A stretch of DNA of 64,000 nt from Peribacillus huizhouensis (GCF_014138605.1 NZ_JACJHX010000001.1:496001-560000); one strand, 5' to 3'. Positions 43,903 through 53,070 are shown, numbered from the stretch's first letter. Numbers and translations: made by a program. Notes: a model not told the origin generated them from the sequence alone.

Positions 43903-43975
43903 GAAAAAGGTCTGACCCGGCCACTCTTCATACAGTAAAAAATTCGTGTTTGAAGAGTGGACGGTCAGACCTTTA
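43903..43975. repeat. Hairpin element, copy 8
   Basis: AAAGGTCTGACCCGG faces CGGTCAGACCTTT, and inner CCACTCTTCA pairs perfectly with TGAAGAGTGG. It lies between convergent yhzC and the second YitT gene. Confidence 0.8.
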
Positions 43976-43996
43976 TGAAACTTCACTTTTCTGCTA

Positions 43997-44806
43997 TCAT
44001 CCTCTGTCGAACATGCCCATTACCTCAGTCGTTTCCGTAATATTAACAAACGCATTCGAATCGATCTCATTAATCATCAACTTAACATCTGTTAACTGGT
44101 AGCGAGTAATCACAGTCATAAGAACTTTTCGATCTTCCCCAGTATATGCACCCTTACCATCCATTACAGTAATCCCTCGATAAAGATTAGCGAGCAGTTT
44201 CTCCTTCATCTCATCACCCTTATTTGTAATAATCATCAAAGTTAATTTAATATGGTTCGTATGAATCGTATCGATGATCTTCCCTGTTGCATAAATTGCA
44301 ACGAGCGTATGAAGAGCCGCATCCCAACCAAACACAAAACCAGAGGCGATAACAACAACAGCATTCATTGCGGAGATTAAGGCTCCTAGTGGAAAATCTC
44401 TCTTCTTTGTAAGCAGCATCGCAATAATATCAAAGCCACCCGAAGACCCGGATGCCCGAAAAATAATTCCTATCCCAATTCCAGTAATAACACCGCCGAA
44501 CAGCGATGACAGAATCGCTTCATTTGAAATTGCTTGAACAGGAACCACATACAAAGTAACAGAAAGAACGATGACTGACAAAATTGTATACCCAATAAAA
44601 CGTTTACCTAATTTCATAACTCCGAAAATTAATAAAGGCAAATTAAGCGCGAAGTTCAAAATTCCAGTATTGAAGGGGGTAATGATCCCAAGCATAATCG
44701 CAATCCCGCTAAGTCCACTGCTTAATATTTGATGGGGAATCAAAAATAAATTGTAAGCAACTCCCACAATGATGGAACCAACTATTATGGTCAAAATATT
44801 GCGCAT
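43997..44806 (-). CDS. YitT family membrane protein, second paralogue
   Basis: A 269-residue relative of the protein at 12045-12887 with the same plan: hydrophobic helices over about 190 residues and a C-terminal DUF2179 domain (HIKLTLMIITNKGDEMKEKL...RGITVMDGKGAYTGEDRKV). I chose the ATG at 44806 because AAAGGGAGAG precedes it by five bases; the frame extends to 44845 without a site. Function is unknown. Its stop lies 21 bases from a hairpin element. Confidence 0.88.
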   Translation of the reverse strand: MRNILTIIVGSIIVGVAYNLFLIPHQILSSGLSGIAIMLGIITPFNTGILNFALNLPLLIFGVMKLGKRFIGYTILSVIVLSVTLYVVPVQAISNEAILSSLFGGVITGIGIGIIFRASGSSGGFDIIAMLLTKKRDFPLGALISAMNAVVVIASGFVFGWDAALHTLVAIYATGKIIDTIHTNHIKLTLMIITNKGDEMKEKLLANLYRGITVMDGKGAYTGEDRKVLMTVITRYQLTDVKLMINEIDSNAFVNITETTEVMGMFDRG

Positions 44807-45045
44807 AACTACTCTCCCTTTAAACCAGTGACATTTTCTGATCATTTCTATCCTAAAAAGACTCCTCTGTTTACAGGAATGACTGATCAGCCTAGATATT
44901 TTTTCTACTTGTGATTATTATAATAGAGAAATAAAGGAAAAATAATATAAAAGTTTTTTCAGATTATATAGGAAATTTTTTTAAGTTAGACAAGATAAGA
45001 AAAAACTGTCGCTGATCAGTCAAACAAATAGGGCTGCCCCATAAC

Positions 45046-45137
45046 AAAAGGGTCAGACCCACAACAACTATATACAGATTTTAGTCACTATTTTACTACT
45101 ATATACTGTGAAAAGAGTGCGAGATCAGTCCCTTTTT
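45046..45137. repeat. Hairpin element, copy 9
   Basis: AAAAGGGTCAGACCCACAAC at the left, GCGAGATCAGTCCCTTTTT at the right; inner ACTATATACAG / ACTATATACTGT. It directly follows yhfN (minus) and is upstream of the second YitT gene. Confidence 0.75.
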
Positions 45138-45144
45138 GACACCA

Positions 45145-46416
45145 TCATTCGTTCAGATTACTCGTCTCATAACGGTCAAGCGTTGAAATTCTCTCTAACA
45201 TGGAAGGATGTGTGTAGCGAAACCATTTTACAAGCAAGGGAGGATTCACTTGACTTAACCCAGCTCTCGTCAGCTCCTGAAAGGAACTGACTGCAGCTTC
45301 TTTATCTTGAGTCATTTCAATCGCATAACGGTCTGCGCGACTTTCTTGATACCTTGACACAAAATTTGATAAAGGACTGGAAGCGAACAATAAAACAGAA
45401 GTAATCAATAAAAATAACGGGAATGAACGAATGCTACTAACTTCTGATATATTTAGCACTTTCCCCCAGCGTCTAATGGAATAATTCATCAATTTCGCTG
45501 TGAACCATAAGCCAACAAGCGTTAAAACTAGATATCCTGCAATTCCGAAATAAATATGTTTTTCCACATAGTGCCCCATCTCATGTGCCATGATAAAAAT
45601 TATTTCTTGTTCATTTAACCGATTCAGGGTCGTATCCCATAAAACTATTCGGGAATTGGAGCCGATTCCCGTGACATATGCATTTAAAGCATTCGTTTTT
45701 TCCGCCATATTTACTTCATATACATGTTCTGCTGGAATGTTCGCTTTATCTGCCATTTCTAATATCTTTATTTCTAATTCCTTGTTTTTTAGCGGATAAA
45801 AGTCATTATAAAGTGGATCGATAACTACTGGCTGGATGAACATGATAAATAATGAAAAAGGAATCGTTAATAACCAAGCATACAGCCACCATTTCTTCGC
45901 GCTTTTTTTCATTAACCAATATAAAACAGAGACAATAAGAATCATCGTCCCGAAATCGACCCAAAACCCAATCAGTCCATCCTTCATCCATGAAGAAAAA
46001 GACTGTGTACTTATTCCATAGCTTTTGCTTAAAGTGTATCGATAATAATTAAGCGGGTACATAACCACATAACTCAGCAAAGATAACCAAAATAAATAAA
46101 TAGCATTTTGAAGAATTTTCCACTTACTTTGCGATAAAGACCACTTTTCGATTCCTCGGGAAATTCCAAATGTCAAAATAAGAAAGTAAAATAACCAATC
46201 AAATGGCATCGCCACAAAAAACAAGAAATTTCTAATTTTAGAATACTCTTCACTCAATATCCATTCCCTTTCACTCAAAAAAACAGTTGGATCAGCAACC
46301 GTCCCTTTTAATACTTCAGGTATTATAGATTGAGCTCCATAAAATATATACACATACATACCAGCTACATATAAACCAAATAAAATGATTGCAGTTAATA
46401 CCGATTTTCTTACCAT
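45145..46416 (-). CDS. yhfN: M48-family membrane metallopeptidase (YhfN)
   Basis: A 423-residue zinc protease of the Ste24/CAAX-protease type. There are about seven hydrophobic segments, the zinc motif HEMGH in IFIMAHEMGHYVEKH and a downstream Glu in YQESRADRYAIEM as third ligand. NALNAYVTGIGSNSRIVLWDT is the substrate-groove block of the family. AAGGGG precedes the ATG. It is likely monocistronic, with a hairpin element at its 3' end. The physiological substrate is unknown. Confidence 0.88.
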   Translation of the reverse strand: MVRKSVLTAIILFGLYVAGMYVYIFYGAQSIIPEVLKGTVADPTVFLSEREWILSEEYSKIRNFLFFVAMPFDWLFYFLILTFGISRGIEKWSLSQSKWKILQNAIYLFWLSLLSYVVMYPLNYYRYTLSKSYGISTQSFSSWMKDGLIGFWVDFGTMILIVSVLYWLMKKSAKKWWLYAWLLTIPFSLFIMFIQPVVIDPLYNDFYPLKNKELEIKILEMADKANIPAEHVYEVNMAEKTNALNAYVTGIGSNSRIVLWDTTLNRLNEQEIIFIMAHEMGHYVEKHIYFGIAGYLVLTLVGLWFTAKLMNYSIRRWGKVLNISEVSSIRSFPLFLLITSVLLFASSPLSNFVSRYQESRADRYAIEMTQDKEAAVSSFQELTRAGLSQVNPPLLVKWFRYTHPSMLERISTLDRYETSNLNE

Positions 46417-46529
46417 AATTCAGCCCCTTCCTCATAACTTCCTACTTTAAGTGTAGTACATCACGGACAAGATAGAACCATTTCTTTATATTGAAATGGT
46501 AAGTTTAATATCCAAAACAAAATTGGCGT

Positions 46530-46700
46530 TAAAGCGCCGCCATTTACCATGAATGACAATCCCATAATACACTAGACTCGCCTAACATGATGGTGGCGGT
46601 GCGAAGCTGGAATTTTGGATGCTTTCTCAATAAAATCAGGAAACCTGCTAAGTAGATTGGATAGACTAGTAAGTCGCAAAGCCCCGTCCCCATGTCATTC
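46530..46700 (-). repeat. Decayed copy of GC-rich repeat (family d) within an inverted repeat
   Basis: GGTGGCGGTGCGAAGC (46592-46607) is the reverse complement of the GCTTCGC..ACCGCCACC block seen at 55801 and 53443. It also pairs with CGCCGCCATTTACCATG (about 46531-46547), giving a long stem with a loop of about 40 bases. The rest of the 46417-46846 gap holds no gene. Confidence 0.5.
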
Positions 46701-46846
46701 ATACAAATGGCCATATTAAATCGTTGATTAGTTTTATGGATAGCCTCTTTATAATAGACTATTATTTAACATTGCCTAAAAACTATCTAACATTTCATCA
46801 ATTACTGGGATTATTAAAGTTTCTTTTTAATCTTTCAATCAAAACA

Positions 46847-46875
46847 GCCACCATCCTTTATCTTAGGATGACGGC
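46847..46875 (-). terminator. Terminator overlapping the end of the HD gene
   Basis: On the minus strand GGATGACGGC-like arm GCCGTCATCC and GGATGGTGGC pair at eight of ten positions, followed by TGTTTTG. The stem includes the stop codon region at 46863. Confidence 0.65.
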
Positions 46876-47387
46876 TTATTTCTAACTTTTTCAATCATAT
46901 CATCAAGACGAATAATGCTTTTTTTCGCACGTTCAAAGTCAATTTTTCGATAATGATGAAGACCGCCTTCTTCTTCGTCTTTCTCATCGGCCCATTTTAC
47001 AATTTGCTGAAGCGGCGTGCGTACAATGTCATTTGTAGGTAAAAATGAATCAGTATGGAATAGAATAGCGAGGGATATGGTTTTGGCCTGGATTGGATTT
47101 TCTCCAAGTCGAATAAGTAGCTTATGTGCTCTTTCTGCTCCTTTTATTGCATGAATATCATTTTGTTTATAAAGGTCATAGTCCCACTTTCCGTTTCTAT
47201 ACCATGTAAAATGTCCCATGTCGTGAAGTAAACCGGCTTTGGCAGCTATGTCGACATCCACATTCTGCTCTTTTGCCAAGTAGAAGGCATGGTATGCAAC
47301 AGCAATGGCGTGCGCTAATCCAGAGCGGTTTAAATATTTCTGTGTAATATGATGCTGAAATATATCAAGAAGGGTCACATCTCTCAT
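46863..47387 (-). CDS. HD-domain phosphohydrolase
   Basis: A 174-residue cytoplasmic HD-superfamily protein. The metal residues are seen as His in LAHAIAVAYHAFYLA, the His-Asp pair in AGLLHDMGHFTWY and Asp in IVKWADEKDEEEG. Such small HD proteins hydrolyse nucleotides or related phosphates; the substrate cannot be named. GGAG precedes the ATG, and the gene stands alone with its own terminator. Confidence 0.8.
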   Translation of the reverse strand: MRDVTLLDIFQHHITQKYLNRSGLAHAIAVAYHAFYLAKEQNVDVDIAAKAGLLHDMGHFTWYRNGKWDYDLYKQNDIHAIKGAERAHKLLIRLGENPIQAKTISLAILFHTDSFLPTNDIVRTPLQQIVKWADEKDEEEGGLHHYRKIDFERAKKSIIRLDDMIEKVRNKPSS

Positions 47388-47599
47388 CCGCTCTCTCCTC
47401 TCAATTGTTCTCCCTTTTCGAACCTAAAATTTTTAAATTTAATCATAGCGAATATGAAGATATTTATCAAGTGAAAATACTGTTACTGTTAAGGGGTATG
47501 ATGATAATTTAGTCATATTTTTTGGTATAGTGATGAAATATTTGCCTCTGTTTCGATCCGTGATTTTTCAAATCCAGATTGCCCTAAACCATTTTAGCG

Positions 47600-47655
47600 C
47601 ATAAAGTAAAACTTCAATCATTAGGGGGATTACTACCATTAATGCGGGATAAAAC
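47600..47655 (-). repeat. End fragment of AGTGAAACTT element (G)
   Basis: CATAAAGTAAAACTTCAATCA followed by GGGGGATTACTACC and ATTAATGCGGGATAAAA: the terminal repeat plus the CCCGTTAATGCGGGATAAAA-type motif, with the inner part missing. Confidence 0.65.
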
Positions 47656-47846
47656 TCATTTCTAAAAGAAATAGTCAAGAAGAGATAAATCAAAAGCCAA
47701 CTACATTTCGCAATATTTTTTTCATACATCGTAATTAGACTAAATCCTTCCGTTATAATATGGGGATTCAATCATTCCATTTATATATTCAACCTAAAGA
47801 AGACTCGTGCATAGTACGCTATTAATTATTGGCTGTTTTCTTATAC

Positions 47847-48025
47847 TTTGTTGCTTTTAAATTAAATTTACACTACTATCCTGGGTTGATTTCCGTTACA
47901 GGTACTCCCTTTTAAGCGGGCGGCCTCAGGAGTCTCGTCAGTACTGCACTTGCGGGGTCTTCCTCAACGCGCTCTCCCCCGCTTTGTTACTTGTTAAAAA
48001 CAACAATCTTTACGAAAAGAGCCTT
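47847..48025 (+). repeat. Bacillaceae-type intergenic repeat (family c), copy 1
   Basis: It shares CTATCCTGGGTTG, TTTCCGTTACAGGTACTC, GCGGGCGG and AACAACAATCTTTACGAAAA with 57055-57218 in the same order. No ORF is inside. Confidence 0.75.
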
Positions 48026-48073
48026 ATTATTTCAATGAAGTTGGAAATTCAGAACACTTCTTAGGAAAACTAG

Positions 48074-48114
48074 AAGCCGTCTTAAATCGAACTAACGAAA
48101 GATGACGGCTTTTT
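48074..48114 (-). terminator. Terminator after lplJ
   Basis: AAGCCGTC and GACGGCTT form a perfect eight-pair stem with a 22-base loop. T runs exist on both strands; it lies 11 bases after the lplJ stop. Confidence 0.8.
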
Positions 48115-48124
48115 AGGTTTTCTA

Positions 48125-49114
48125 TTAGTAAATAAGGTTGATTACTTCTTCTTGTGTTACATTACCAAAATAATGCTTCACATCTACATCTGCTAAGACA
48201 CGCTCAATTTCAGTCCGTTCATAGCGAATCCCCATAAGTTTCTCTTCAATTTCACTTACATCACCAACACCAAAGAAATCTCCATATACTTTACAGTTCT
48301 CAATTTTCCCTTTATTCACTTCTAAACGAATATCAATGGATCCAACTGGAAAACGGTGTGAATGCTGCAAGTTGAACTTTGGTGATTTCCCATAATTCCA
48401 ATCCCAGTTTTGGTAGCGTTCTTTAGAAATTTCATTAATCTTTGTCCAATCCTCTTCCGTTAAAACATACTCAGGAATTGTTTCGTTTCCTTCAAATATA
48501 TATTCAAGAATTAGAGAGCGAAATTCTTCGATTGTCATAGGTTCTTCAAGGAACTCTGCAATATTGGCTACACGGCTTCTAACCGATTTAATACCTTTCG
48601 ACTCTATCTTGTCCTTTTTCACTTTTAAGCTAGAGACAATATGGTCCATTTCGGAATTAAACAAAAGCGTACCATGAGTAAACATTCGACCTCTTGTACT
48701 AAATTGGGCAACACCGGATATTTTTTTACCTTCAGCTAAAATATCATTTCTCCCGCTAATTTCTGCGTTAATCCCTAGCTTGCCAAGCGCCTTAACAACA
48801 GGCTCCGTAAATTTCTTAAAGTCATGGAAGCTTTGACCGTCATCCTTCGTAATAAAACTAAAGTTCAAGTTTCCAAGATCATGATAGACAGCACCACCAC
48901 CTGAAAGTCTTCGAACCACTTTAATTCCATTCTTTTCGACATACTCTGTATTGATCTCTTCAATTGTATTTTGGTTTTTACCGATAATAATGGACGGACC
49001 GTTGATATAAAACAATAAATACGTTTCATCTATATCAAGATTTTTCAATATGTATTCTTCAATAGCGAGATTCACTTGGGGATCGTTAATCCCTTTATTA
49101 TCAACAAAAATCAT
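48125..49114 (-). CDS. lplJ: Lipoate-protein ligase
   Basis: A 329-residue LplA-type ligase that attaches free lipoate to E2 and GcvH proteins using ATP. Motifs are PSIIIGKNQNTIEEIN, the RRLSGGGAVYHDLGNLNFSF block, the catalytic lysine region EGKKISGVAQ and the C-terminal accessory domain. The frame is open to 49189, but AAGGAGGA stands before this ATG. It is next to yhfI, as in B. subtilis. Confidence 0.92.
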   Translation of the reverse strand: MIFVDNKGINDPQVNLAIEEYILKNLDIDETYLLFYINGPSIIIGKNQNTIEEINTEYVEKNGIKVVRRLSGGGAVYHDLGNLNFSFITKDDGQSFHDFKKFTEPVVKALGKLGINAEISGRNDILAEGKKISGVAQFSTRGRMFTHGTLLFNSEMDHIVSSLKVKKDKIESKGIKSVRSRVANIAEFLEEPMTIEEFRSLILEYIFEGNETIPEYVLTEEDWTKINEISKERYQNWDWNYGKSPKFNLQHSHRFPVGSIDIRLEVNKGKIENCKVYGDFFGVGDVSEIEEKLMGIRYERTEIERVLADVDVKHYFGNVTQEEVINLIY

Positions 49115-49145
49115 TAATGCTTCCTCCTTAATGTTACCCGAAAAA

Positions 49146-49880
49146 TTATAATTGAAATTCCATGCCACCTCTAGCAATGGCAATTTCACGTTTAAATACT
49201 TCTCCTGCTTCTTTTTTCAATTGCTGTAAATCTCCATAATGCGGCAAGTGAGTAAGCATGAGTAAATGGGCTTCCGCAAGATGGGCAATCATCCCCGCTT
49301 CTCTTGCTGTCATATGTCCTGCCTGACGGCCATCTGTATGTCCATAAAGGTTACTCTCACATAATAACACTTTCGCACCTTTTGCAAAAATCGACAACTC
49401 TTCCATATACGAACTATCCCCCGTATAGACAATTGATTCGCCATTTACCTCAATTTTCATGGCAAAGCAAGGGACAGGATGCTTTGTTCTTAAAAAAGTA
49501 AAAGTAAAAGGTCCAATTTGAAGAGGCTCGTCCTCTTTATACGCAATCCCTTTTGTAATGTCTTTATAAGTTAGCTTCTTAAATTCTAATTCATCTAAAT
49601 GATGACCATAGATTGGCAATGTTTTTTTCGGATTCCCTAAGAAGCTTCCGATTAGCAATGCGTGCTGAAGTACACCAATATCTGCAATATGATCCGGATG
49701 ATAGTGACTCAATACGACAGCATCTAAATTTTCTGGCTGCATATGATTTTGAAGCTGAGCCAAAACACCACTACCACAATCAAGCAATACCCTATAATCT
49801 TCGTATTCTACAAGATAGCCAGAAGATGCTTCATTTTTAGCCGGATAGCCTCCCCAGCAACCTATTACAGTAATTTTCAT
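49146..49880 (-). CDS. yhfI: Metallo-beta-lactamase fold hydrolase YhfI
   Basis: A 244-residue MBL-fold protein close to RNase Z-like hydrolases. The metal motif is LSHYHPDHI, with a further His in RTKHPVPCF, Asp in IVYTGDSSYME and His in LLMLTHLPHYG. The ATG at 49880 is eight bases after AGGAGGGG; a longer frame to 49952 has no site. It starts a two-gene unit with lplJ, 31 bases downstream. Substrate is unknown. Confidence 0.85.
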   Translation of the reverse strand: MKITVIGCWGGYPAKNEASSGYLVEYEDYRVLLDCGSGVLAQLQNHMQPENLDAVVLSHYHPDHIADIGVLQHALLIGSFLGNPKKTLPIYGHHLDELEFKKLTYKDITKGIAYKEDEPLQIGPFTFTFLRTKHPVPCFAMKIEVNGESIVYTGDSSYMEELSIFAKGAKVLLCESNLYGHTDGRQAGHMTAREAGMIAHLAEAHLLMLTHLPHYGDLQQLKKEAGEVFKREIAIARGGMEFQL

Positions 49881-50092
49881 ACTCCAATCCCCTCCTGTGA
49901 TTATTTTAATAAGAGAAACGCATGTGCTTCGTTCAACCAAAAAGTTAGACATTAGAGTGGATAGTAGCTTACAGTAGGCATCAAAACCTATGAATAAACT
50001 TATACTTATATATTAAATATATCGTATTCCCCAGTACTTTTCATCTTTTACCTATTAGAGTTAAACCTTTACACGAACGGGCTGAACCATAA

Positions 50093-50176
50093 TGAAAAGG
50101 TCTAAACCCCACACCTATTATATACGGTTTATATGACACAAATAAACCGTATATATAGTGTGAAGTTAGACCTTCT
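50093..50176. repeat. Hairpin element, copy 10
   Basis: AAAAGGTCTAAACCCCACAC at the left, GTGTGAAGTTAGACCTTCTT at the right; the inner TATATACGGTTTAT pairs perfectly with ATAAACCGTATATA. It sits at the 3' end of yhgE. Confidence 0.85.
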
Positions 50177-50179
50177 TGT

Positions 50180-52384
50180 TTATGCTTCTAATTCTTGAAT
50201 TGTGTCGTTCATTTCTGAGTAGTTTTTTTTATATTTCACTACAAAATAAAGAGTTGTAAGCACAAGAAAACTAACCATGAACGCTAACAGAACAAAGCCA
50301 TTCGTCCACATTAGACTGAAGTTTCCACTTGAAATGACTTCCTTAAACCCTCGCACAGAATATGCCATAGGCAATACATGATTTAACCATTGCAACTGTG
50401 ACGGGATTAATTCCACCGGGAATGTACCGGCACTTGTTGTCAATTGCAAAATCAAAATGATAATTGCTAGAAAACGCCCTGGGTTATCCATTGTTGTAAC
50501 TAGAAATTGGATTAGAGCCATGAATGTTAAGCTTGTAATGATTGAAAATAAAATGAATAGTGGTACACTCTGCACTTTAAGTCCTAGAAGGATTATGAGT
50601 AATCCAGAAGCAAGTATTGCCTGAGCAACCCCAACCGCTACGATAACACCAAATTTACTTAAGAACCATGTAAATCCATTTTTCGGAATACCAACAGGTT
50701 CTCTTAATGGAAAGACAATAGAAAGCATTAATGCCCCTACAAATAAACCTAGTGATAAGAAATATGGAGCAATACCTGTTCCATAGTTCGGCACTTTGTT
50801 GATCCCTTCTTTATCTACCGTTACTGGTTTGGCAACCATGTTATACGTTTCTTCCGTAGGATGTAATCCTTCAGATTCATTCGCCGCTTTATTTAGTTCA
50901 TCTTTAAATGTTTGTGAACCTTCTTTAAGATCTGTTGTACCATTAGCAAGTTGCTTTGATCCATCTACTAATTTTGTGGAACCGTCAGCTAATGCTTTCG
51001 AACCTTCCTCTAATTGTTTAACTCCGCTCGTTAAGCTACTAGCTCCAACGACAAGTTTATCTCCGCCTGCCTTCGCTTCATTCAATTTACTTGAGAACGT
51101 CGTTAGTCCAGAACTTAACTGCATTTGTCCACTAAGCAACTGATCTGTACCTGTTTCTAATTTAGCTGCTCCGTTATTTAGCTCCTGTAATCCGTTTTGA
51201 AGAGCCTTTTGTCCTTCGGTTAATGCTGCTAGATTGCTAGAGACATTTGCTGAACCAGCGGCAAGTTTCCCTGCTGAAGCAGCAATATTCTCGTTACCAG
51301 CTTCGAGAGCAGCTGTTCCTTGAGTTAATTGTTCTAAAGCTTGCTTAAGTGCAATTTGGTTTTCTTCAGGTAGCGATGCAAGTACTGGAGCTAATTGATT
51401 TTGCAGAGCGGCTACGCCATTTTTAACGTCCGTCGCTCCTTTATAAGCCGAATTCGCTCCATCTTGAAGCTGCTTAAGTCCATTTGTCACTTGATTTGAA
51501 CCTTCATTTAGTTTACTTGTACCCGAAATAGCTTCATCCATTTTCTGCACAATAGTGCTAAGTCCTTGGTGCGCTTGTTGAATGCCAACTTGTAAGCTTC
51601 TTGTACCATCTTCCGCTTTCTTTGCACCATCCACTAGCTGAGTTTGAGCCTTTGAAAGCTGACCAAGCCCATTAGTAAGGGTTCCAACTCCTGCTTTGAG
51701 CTCTTTAGTGCCACTTTCTAATTTAATCGCACCACCAGTAAATTCAACTTGTTTCTCAGCTATTAGCGCCAATTTTTCCTCAAGTGTTTTAGCACCATTA
51801 TTTACATCTGCTACACCAGTTAACAGTTTCCCTGCTGCTTCATCTGCTGTTTGATATCCATCTGCCATTTTTGTTAAGCTGTCGAACATCGTTTTTGCAT
51901 AGGTTTCGGTCAATTTTTCTTGAAGGTTCATTTGAATTTTTTGTATCGCAGTTTCACCGATTTGTGCCGATAAGAAGTTAAAGCTTTCATTCGGCACATA
52001 TTTTAATTCCAACTTTTTCGGTTTATTATCAAGCAAGGTTGTTGCATTTTTAGAGAAATTTTCAGGAATTTCAACAAGTAAATAATATTTTTGATCTTTT
52101 AAATTATTATACCCTGTTTCATGATCTACAAATTTATAGTTAAAATCCTTACTTTCCTTTAAATTCTTAACAAATTCCTTACCAATTTCATAGGTTTTCC
52201 CATCAAGTTCAGCACCTTGATCATTATTAACGATGGCAACAGGCAGATCGTCCAATTGCTGATACGGATCCCAAAATGCCCATAATAACACGCCACCATA
52301 CATAATCGGAATAAATAATATCGCCACTATAGAAATAAGCATTTTTCGATTTGTAAAAATCGTCTTCCATTCTCTTTTCAACAT
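50180..52384 (-). CDS. yhgE: YhgE/Pip-family ABC-2-type membrane protein
   Basis: A 734-residue protein of the phage-infection-protein family. One membrane helix lies at about residues 16-36, then a long extracellular region of regularly spaced L-x-x-G-x-x-x-L units (about residues 190-510, with segments such as LTSGVKQLEEGSKALADGST), then five C-terminal helices. The helical repeats probably form a rod or coiled coil. Relatives act in phage adsorption and in cell-surface export. It follows yhgD and an operator for it. Confidence 0.88.
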   Translation of the reverse strand: MLKREWKTIFTNRKMLISIVAILFIPIMYGGVLLWAFWDPYQQLDDLPVAIVNNDQGAELDGKTYEIGKEFVKNLKESKDFNYKFVDHETGYNNLKDQKYYLLVEIPENFSKNATTLLDNKPKKLELKYVPNESFNFLSAQIGETAIQKIQMNLQEKLTETYAKTMFDSLTKMADGYQTADEAAGKLLTGVADVNNGAKTLEEKLALIAEKQVEFTGGAIKLESGTKELKAGVGTLTNGLGQLSKAQTQLVDGAKKAEDGTRSLQVGIQQAHQGLSTIVQKMDEAISGTSKLNEGSNQVTNGLKQLQDGANSAYKGATDVKNGVAALQNQLAPVLASLPEENQIALKQALEQLTQGTAALEAGNENIAASAGKLAAGSANVSSNLAALTEGQKALQNGLQELNNGAAKLETGTDQLLSGQMQLSSGLTTFSSKLNEAKAGGDKLVVGASSLTSGVKQLEEGSKALADGSTKLVDGSKQLANGTTDLKEGSQTFKDELNKAANESEGLHPTEETYNMVAKPVTVDKEGINKVPNYGTGIAPYFLSLGLFVGALMLSIVFPLREPVGIPKNGFTWFLSKFGVIVAVGVAQAILASGLLIILLGLKVQSVPLFILFSIITSLTFMALIQFLVTTMDNPGRFLAIIILILQLTTSAGTFPVELIPSQLQWLNHVLPMAYSVRGFKEVISSGNFSLMWTNGFVLLAFMVSFLVLTTLYFVVKYKKNYSEMNDTIQELEA

Positions 52385-52405
52385 AAACCGCCTCCTAGAT
52401 TCATA

Positions 52406-52430
52406 ATGACCGATTTGTTCATTCGGTCAT
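52406..52430. promoter_or_regulatory. YhgD-type operator before yhgE
   Basis: ATGACCGA-N9-TCGGTCAT is a perfect eight-base inverted repeat 22 bases before the yhgE start. A related site precedes yhgD itself, so both are likely targets of the TetR protein YhgD. Confidence 0.7.
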
Positions 52431-52460
52431 CACTCTCCAAAAAAATGAGGATTATCCATT

Positions 52461-53033
52461 TTAAAATGATAATCCCTTAAATAAATATAGGTCGAACAAT
52501 TCCGCTATCTCTTCTTTACTTAGAGGTTTCCGTATTCTCTCCCAATCAACAATAAGAGTGATATACATTTTCAACATAAGAAATGCTGTCAATTCAGGAT
52601 CACAATCTTTAATGTACTTTTTCTGGATTGCAATGTTAATCTTCTCGGCAATAAAAGAAATAATTGCATTTTCAATTTCCTCAACTATTTCCAATACAGC
52701 TGGCGTTCTTATTTCTCTCTCTTCTTGAAATAATTTTATCATCAATTGATGTTCACGCCTAAATTCTAATAGACGATAGAGTGTAAGATGAAGGTTTTCC
52801 ATAAATGGTTGCTCAGGATTTATAGCGTCGTTAGCTTCCTTCTCCATCTCAACAATCATATTATCAACAATTTCTTTAAATAATTCCTCCTTATTTGCAT
52901 AAAACGTATAAATGGTCCCCTTACCTACATTGGCAATCTTGGCAACCTGATCCATCGTTGTAGCTTTATACCCAAATAGTGAAAAAGATTTTGTCGCTGC
53001 TTCGATAATTAATTTTTTGCGATCAACTGACAT
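52461..53033 (-). CDS. yhgD: TetR-family regulator YhgD
   Basis: A 190-residue TetR repressor. The DNA-binding helices are in TTMDQVAKIANVGKGTIYTFYANKEELFKEIV, followed by an all-helical ligand domain (DCDPELTAFLMLKMYITLIVDW). The start at 53033 (MSVDRKKLI) follows GGTGGG; the frame is open from 53054. It is immediately upstream of yhgE and flanked by two matching operators, so autoregulation and control of yhgE are likely. Confidence 0.88.
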   Translation of the reverse strand: MSVDRKKLIIEAATKSFSLFGYKATTMDQVAKIANVGKGTIYTFYANKEELFKEIVDNMIVEMEKEANDAINPEQPFMENLHLTLYRLLEFRREHQLMIKLFQEEREIRTPAVLEIVEEIENAIISFIAEKINIAIQKKYIKDCDPELTAFLMLKMYITLIVDWERIRKPLSKEEIAELFDLYLFKGLSF

Positions 53034-53047
53034 ATCCCACCCCAAAC

Positions 53048-53070
53048 TGACCAAATGAACAATCTAGTCA
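53048..53070. promoter_or_regulatory. YhgD-type operator before yhgD
   Basis: TGACCAAATGAACAATCT-AGTCA lies 15 bases before the yhgD start and matches 18 of 23 bases of the reverse complement of the site at 52406-52430. Confidence 0.65.

Noticed and set aside
47568..47771. 67-codon ORF on the minus strand
   Set aside because: It overlaps the AGTGAAACTT repeat fragment, has no ribosome site and no recognisable family.
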